64,000 bases of DNA from Sanguinoderma infundibulare (lineage: Eukaryota; Basidiomycota; Agaricomycetes; Polyporales; Polyporaceae), in NCBI GenBank assembly GCA_032821775.1, contig JAVLRN010000007.1:2046001-2110000 (forward strand). The letters run 5' to 3'. The notes under the pieces were generated by a model. It worked only from the letters and a program-made list of their open reading frames with translations, had not been told where the DNA came from and searched no databases. Every line of letters begins with the position of its first letter. Position 1 is the first letter of the stretch. A program made the position numbers and the translations under genes. Shown here piece by piece: positions 60,041 to 64,000 of the stretch.

Positions 60041-61047
60041 ACAGAGAGTCGTGTAGTACGCTTGGAGTGTACGATAAACCGTGAGCGCGAAAGGATATGT
60101 ACTTATATCATCAAATACCTTGGACTGATAGGGTCAGTAACAGACGCGCCGCGGTGATGAGGCTATAATGAGCGCAATATTGCGAATGACAACCCCAAGC
60201 ATAAATAAGGGCCATGCAAAGCTTCGACACAAGACTGAGCCCGCAAGGCAACCCATAACGCACTCATACAGAAGGTGATATTTTTCATCAAGAGGTCTGC
60301 TCTCCCAAGGGCAAGGTCCCCACTCACCCAACGCGGTCATCATTGGCATGGCGTCCATAACGGATAGAATCACTCACGTCCGTGATAGGGTTGCGGCAGC
60401 ACAACCAAAGGCAGAAGGTCGGAACTGCCCTGACCATGATCATCATTCTACATACAAACTTGATCAATGTTCAATCAAATCACCCTGAGCGTGCGATCCC
60501 ATAGCAAGCCTCTCCTAATTATTACCGCCCATGCGACCACCCCGCCCTCCAATCATGCCACTTACTGGCGGGCATGACGCTACTTTTGGAGCCTCGACAC
60601 AATCGAGCTCCAGCCTGGCGTTCTGGATATGAGCTGCATCTTGGTTTGCTACTCCTGGCGGGGCCCGCGATGTCCTGCGCTGGCCCGGGATCTCCAGCGA
60701 GTAGACGCCGCCACCTCGAACGCCGTGCAGAACGGTCCGCGCACTCGGCGTTCATTCATCGAGATGGGGGCCGTCACTTCCTTGTATGTCGGCCAGGTCC
60801 ATCAATTTCCTTGTCCTGTGTTTCGGAGTTGACGCCTCGCAATACGCCTGCGGATCCCGCCTCGAGGCTCGAAATCCAAGTGACTGTCTCGACGAAGAGT
60901 GGCGTATGACGCATGGCGCGGGCCTAGCACTCGTGTTTGCATTCAGCAAAGGAATGAATGCTTGGAATGAGCAACAAGGGCAGGGAAGCACGGTGGGCAA
61001 CGGCATGAGGGAAGAGTCGGAAAGAACGCGGAGCCCAGCGCGCTCGT
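60041..61047. other. Convergent intergenic region, CLYBL-like / RasGEF
   Basis: About 1 kb of 3' flanks. A 79-codon minus ORF (60373-60134) has a hydrophobic end but no other support. No repeat or RNA gene seen. Confidence 0.45.
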
Positions 61048-64000
61048 CTACAAAAAGCCGCTCTCCTGCAGCAGCCTGGCCATCTTCTCGTCCTCGCGCT
61101 CCCGCGGCTCGCGCTCGAGGCTGAGGTTCCAGAACTGGTCGCCGTAGTCGACGCCGTCCTGGTACTGCTGGAAGCACTCCTCGAGGTACGACAGGATGGA
61201 CGCCACCGTCTGGAAGTTGTACGGCATCGCCTGCCACCGCTTGATGTCCTGGATGACCTCCGCGGCCTTCTGCCGCTTGCGGAAGTTGACCATGTTGCCG
61301 GCCAGCTTGTCCCCGGCGCCGTCGTTGATGAACGTGAGCGTCGTGAGGTACACGCCTGTCGGGACGGCACACTAAGCCTATTGGCTAGCTCGCTCTGACT
61401 TAAAAGAGACGTACCAATGAAGGGCACGCAGGGCGGTTGTATCCTCGCCAAGGTAGAGCGGTAGTTGTTGAAGTTCTTGTTGGTGTCGACCGTCGACTCG
61501 CAGATCTGCATCTGCGACATGAACTTCGCGTTGACCTGCTCCCAAGTGCGCTTCAGTCGACGAATCGGAGGCCTGTTCAGGCCTGAGATAATCGCAGTCA
61601 TGGTCGAGAAGTTCTGCAACGCGCGACATCGCTGCACGACACAGTTAGATGAGAACATCGTGGTTAGCAAGATGAACGCTCACGTCAGCGACGTTGATGA
61701 AATGCTTCATTGCCCGTGCGCGTTTCTGAGAATCTTCCCTCACAAGGATGGTCTCAGCTACCCAGTCAGCAATCTGAACCGCAGTGATTATTATCCGAGA
61801 AACTCTTCGATGGCGATTGAAGTCACCCACCTTGTTGCTCAGCTGGATGATGACGGTGATGTTATCCGTCTTTCCAGGCTTCGCTTCTCGGGATCGCTGC
61901 AAGCACTCCATGGGACGGATCTTCTTATACAGCGCAGCCTCCATGAGCGTGAGCTGCCGGGCCAGCTCGAGGGGATCAATGTCGAGCAACTTGAGCTTCT
62001 TCGACGTCCTTGGAACAATGGGTGCCGGCGGTGCGAGGGGGACCGTGTTCGTGGTCTTGATAGGTGCATCACCATCCCGTTGCTATCAAACATATTCAGG
62101 ATCTTAGTGACCTTGTAAAAAGTGACGGTTCACTCACAGCCCGTTCAATAAGAATGAGAAGTTGCTTCGCGGCTGCGAAAGTCACGACCTCCTCGTGGGA
62201 CGCGAACTCCTTCATGCGGGCGAGAATGTACATGTCTTCTTTCTCTAGGACATCGTCATCCGTCACCAAAGTCCGGAAGACGTTCAACACACTTGATGTC
62301 ATGTCAACGCCGAGTTCCTGACGAGGTTCGCGGGCGACTCACCGCATTCGAACGATTTGCTGCTTCGCGCGAGTCCACTCTTCCAGTTCTTTCGGCTTCA
62401 GGTTGAGAGGGGGTGTGATGAAGAAGCGCTGCTTAAGCAGCTCGAACAGGTCGTCGACTGACATGAACGACTTGAACGTTATCAGGAAGTTCTTGTTAAA
62501 TGTCGATGTCGTGCCTATTGAATGTTCAGAAGCGGTCCGTATTCCCCGAGGACGGTTTGATACTCACCCCCTAGTTCGTGTGCAGTCAAACGCTCAACCA
62601 GGGCAGAGGGAGTGCCCGCGCGAATTTGGCCGTCGGGATCGATGAGGATTTCGGACTGGTCGTAGTTCGGGCGCAAGTACCACGCCTTCCCGTCCGCGTT
62701 CAGGTTGTCAATGTAGTGCCTAGGCGCCTCCGCGCCCAAGATCTTCATGAGTTTGTTTCCCTTGCCCCGCTGGGATGGGGACTTGCCCATGAGCACAGCT
62801 GTTGGTAACGGTCAATCTCACAAAGCAGTTGAGACGCGGCAAGACACTTACGGTCGTCCTCGTCCACAAACGCCACCGCGCCTTCGTCCAGCGGGGATGA
62901 CATATCCGGGGAAGGCGGTTCATTGAACGAACTGTCTCCATATGCCGACGCCTCCGGCTCGCTAACGCTGTCCGTCCTCGACCGCTCCGACGTGCCAAGA
63001 GATGTCCGGGACGGTTGATTCGCATTACTATACAGCGCCGAACCGGCCGAACCTGCCGACGGCGCAGTGCGCATCGTTGGCTGAGCGAATGCGTGCTCCA
63101 TGTCAACAAATTCGTCGTCGTTACTGTCGGCCAGACCCGAGATGGCAGCGAGACTGTCGGCCATATTGATCCGGGAGGTCCGCCACTCGATCGAGTTTCG
63201 GTAGTCGCCTTGACTTATCGACGCCTGGTCGTGTCCGATGGCAAGCAGCGACTCGAGGGTTTGTGCGACAAGCACGCAGTTGGACCGGATGGTAGGAGCG
63301 ACCGTTTCCACAGTATTGACTAGGGCGGGACGATTCCTCTGAGCGAAACGCTCCGAGAAACTGAGGTACTGTACCGCCATGAAGATCGTTGCACCATCGT
63401 CGTACAAAGCCTGCGTGGAGGCTTCCAAGGCGCGGACGAGTTGGCGAGCCCTATCAACCGTCTGCCGGTACTGTGGACCAGAATCGGGCCGGACTCCATC
63501 CACATCGACGTGGTACGCGATATTGATTGCACAGAGGGACTGCATGAGCCACGAAAGGTAGGCGGAGGCACTTTGACCTTCTTGAGACACTCGTTCTGTA
63601 AACGTCAGAGGTTAGATGACATTAGAGGCGACGTGACGTTGCAGCTCCTCACACACCTGGGTGACTGTCCAAGTACCGTAAGGAAATGACTAGGGAACCT
63701 AGCCGCGCCTCAAGTGCCTTCAGGCAGCCCTTGAATTCGATGACGACATCGTCGGTCAGCATCCGCGGGGGCACATCGGTACCATCGTCTGGGGCAATGT
63801 ACCCGAACCCTCGCCACTCTCCAGCAACGCCGGCACCGGGAAGGCCCAAACCGACGTTCGCAGTAGAGAAGACACCATAGAGGCGTTTCCCGCCGCCCGT
63901 CCGTGAGAGCGTGCTCGAGAGTGCATGCTGCTCCTGGTAGAACTCTACCTCCTGCACGAACGCGGCGACCGCCCGCTCGAGCTCCAGAACATCCGACTCC
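61048..64000 (-). CDS. Ras guanine-nucleotide exchange factor (Cdc25/Ste6 type), C-terminal part, cut by window edge
   Basis: Activates Ras by GDP release at the plasma membrane. Exons visible on the minus strand: 64000-63657, 63595-62852, 62798-62568, 62514-62343, 62291-62138, 62082-61831, 61773-61684, 61631-61415 and 61355-61048, giving the last 836 residues. The first part is helical ('SASAYLSWLMQSLCAINIAY'), followed by an acidic Ser-rich linker. The RasGEF-N domain starts at 'ALVERLTAHELGTTSTFNKN' and continues 'FLITFKSFMSVDDLFELLKQ'. The catalytic domain begins near 'LLDIDPLELARQLTLME' and includes 'SQKRARAMKHFINVADRCRA', 'NRPPIRRLKRTWEQVN' and 'FINDGAGDKLAGNMVNFRKR'. The protein ends 37 residues after 'GDQFWNLSLEREPRERED' begins, typical of fungal Cdc25 proteins. 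An SH3 domain may lie upstream, outside the window. Confidence 0.95.

Noticed and set aside
60134..60373. 79-codon minus-strand ORF with a hydrophobic C-terminal half
   Set aside because: Could encode a small membrane protein but no start context, homology or promoter signal supports it.

Overview
The window looks like nuclear DNA of a filamentous basidiomycete, most likely a wood-inhabiting Agaricomycete (Polyporales-like). Coding sequence is GC-rich, nearly every gene is cut by many short (about 45-75 nt) GT-AG introns, and protein families match that group (basidiomycete P450, etherase-type GST, F-box/LRR proteins, AspE-like septin, multipass fungal membrane protein). There are no operons, rRNA, tRNA, CRISPR arrays or intact transposons. 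I rebuilt exon structures by hand by matching reading phase across splice sites. Most junctions are phase-consistent and place known motifs correctly.

Layout: 3' part of a septin-like gene (+, 1-762); chorismate mutase (-, 1190-2433); thiamine thiazole synthase THI4 (+, 4077-5204); a nucleoside-diphosphate-kinase-like protein without its catalytic His (-, 5938-7627); a cytochrome P450 (+, 9768-12240); TAM41 (+, 12601-14043); an F-box/LRR-like protein (+, 14968-16595); the spliceosomal DEAH helicase Prp2/DHX16 (-, 17091-20953); an F-box-like pseudogene (+, 21549-22514); an epoxide-hydrolase-like enzyme (+, 23064-24134); the kinase MPS1/TTK (+, 24800-27394); a multipass membrane protein (-, 29555-31215); a GST-like protein with a C-terminal frame problem (-, 32490-33566); a small orphan gene (+, 34773-35301); an acyl-CoA-ligase-like enzyme (-, 35646-37982); a PrxQ/BCP peroxiredoxin (+, 39081-39912); TIM9 (-, 40361-40879); DAHP synthase (+, 42926-44786); the giant TAO3/Furry/Mor2 scaffold (+, 45286-52872); an HSL-type alpha/beta hydrolase (+, 53488-54768); a Cwf19-like splicing factor (+, 55071-58010); a CLYBL/HpcH-type lyase (+, 58308-60040); and the C-terminal 836 residues of a Cdc25-type RasGEF (-, 61048-64000).

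Functional themes are mostly housekeeping and scattered: aromatic amino acid synthesis (chorismate mutase, DAHP synthase), splicing (Prp2, Cwf19), mitochondrial biogenesis (TAM41, TIM9, CLYBL-like), and polarity/cell cycle (septin-like, MPS1, TAO3, RasGEF). I see no biosynthetic cluster or defence island. The most unusual items are the pseudo-NDK with a repeated tail motif, the 132-residue orphan protein, a cluster of TGACTCA (Gcn4/CPC1-type) sites in and before DAHP synthase, two GC-AG introns, several microexons, a strong intronic hairpin, and a 2.1-kb pyrimidine-rich region between two convergent genes.
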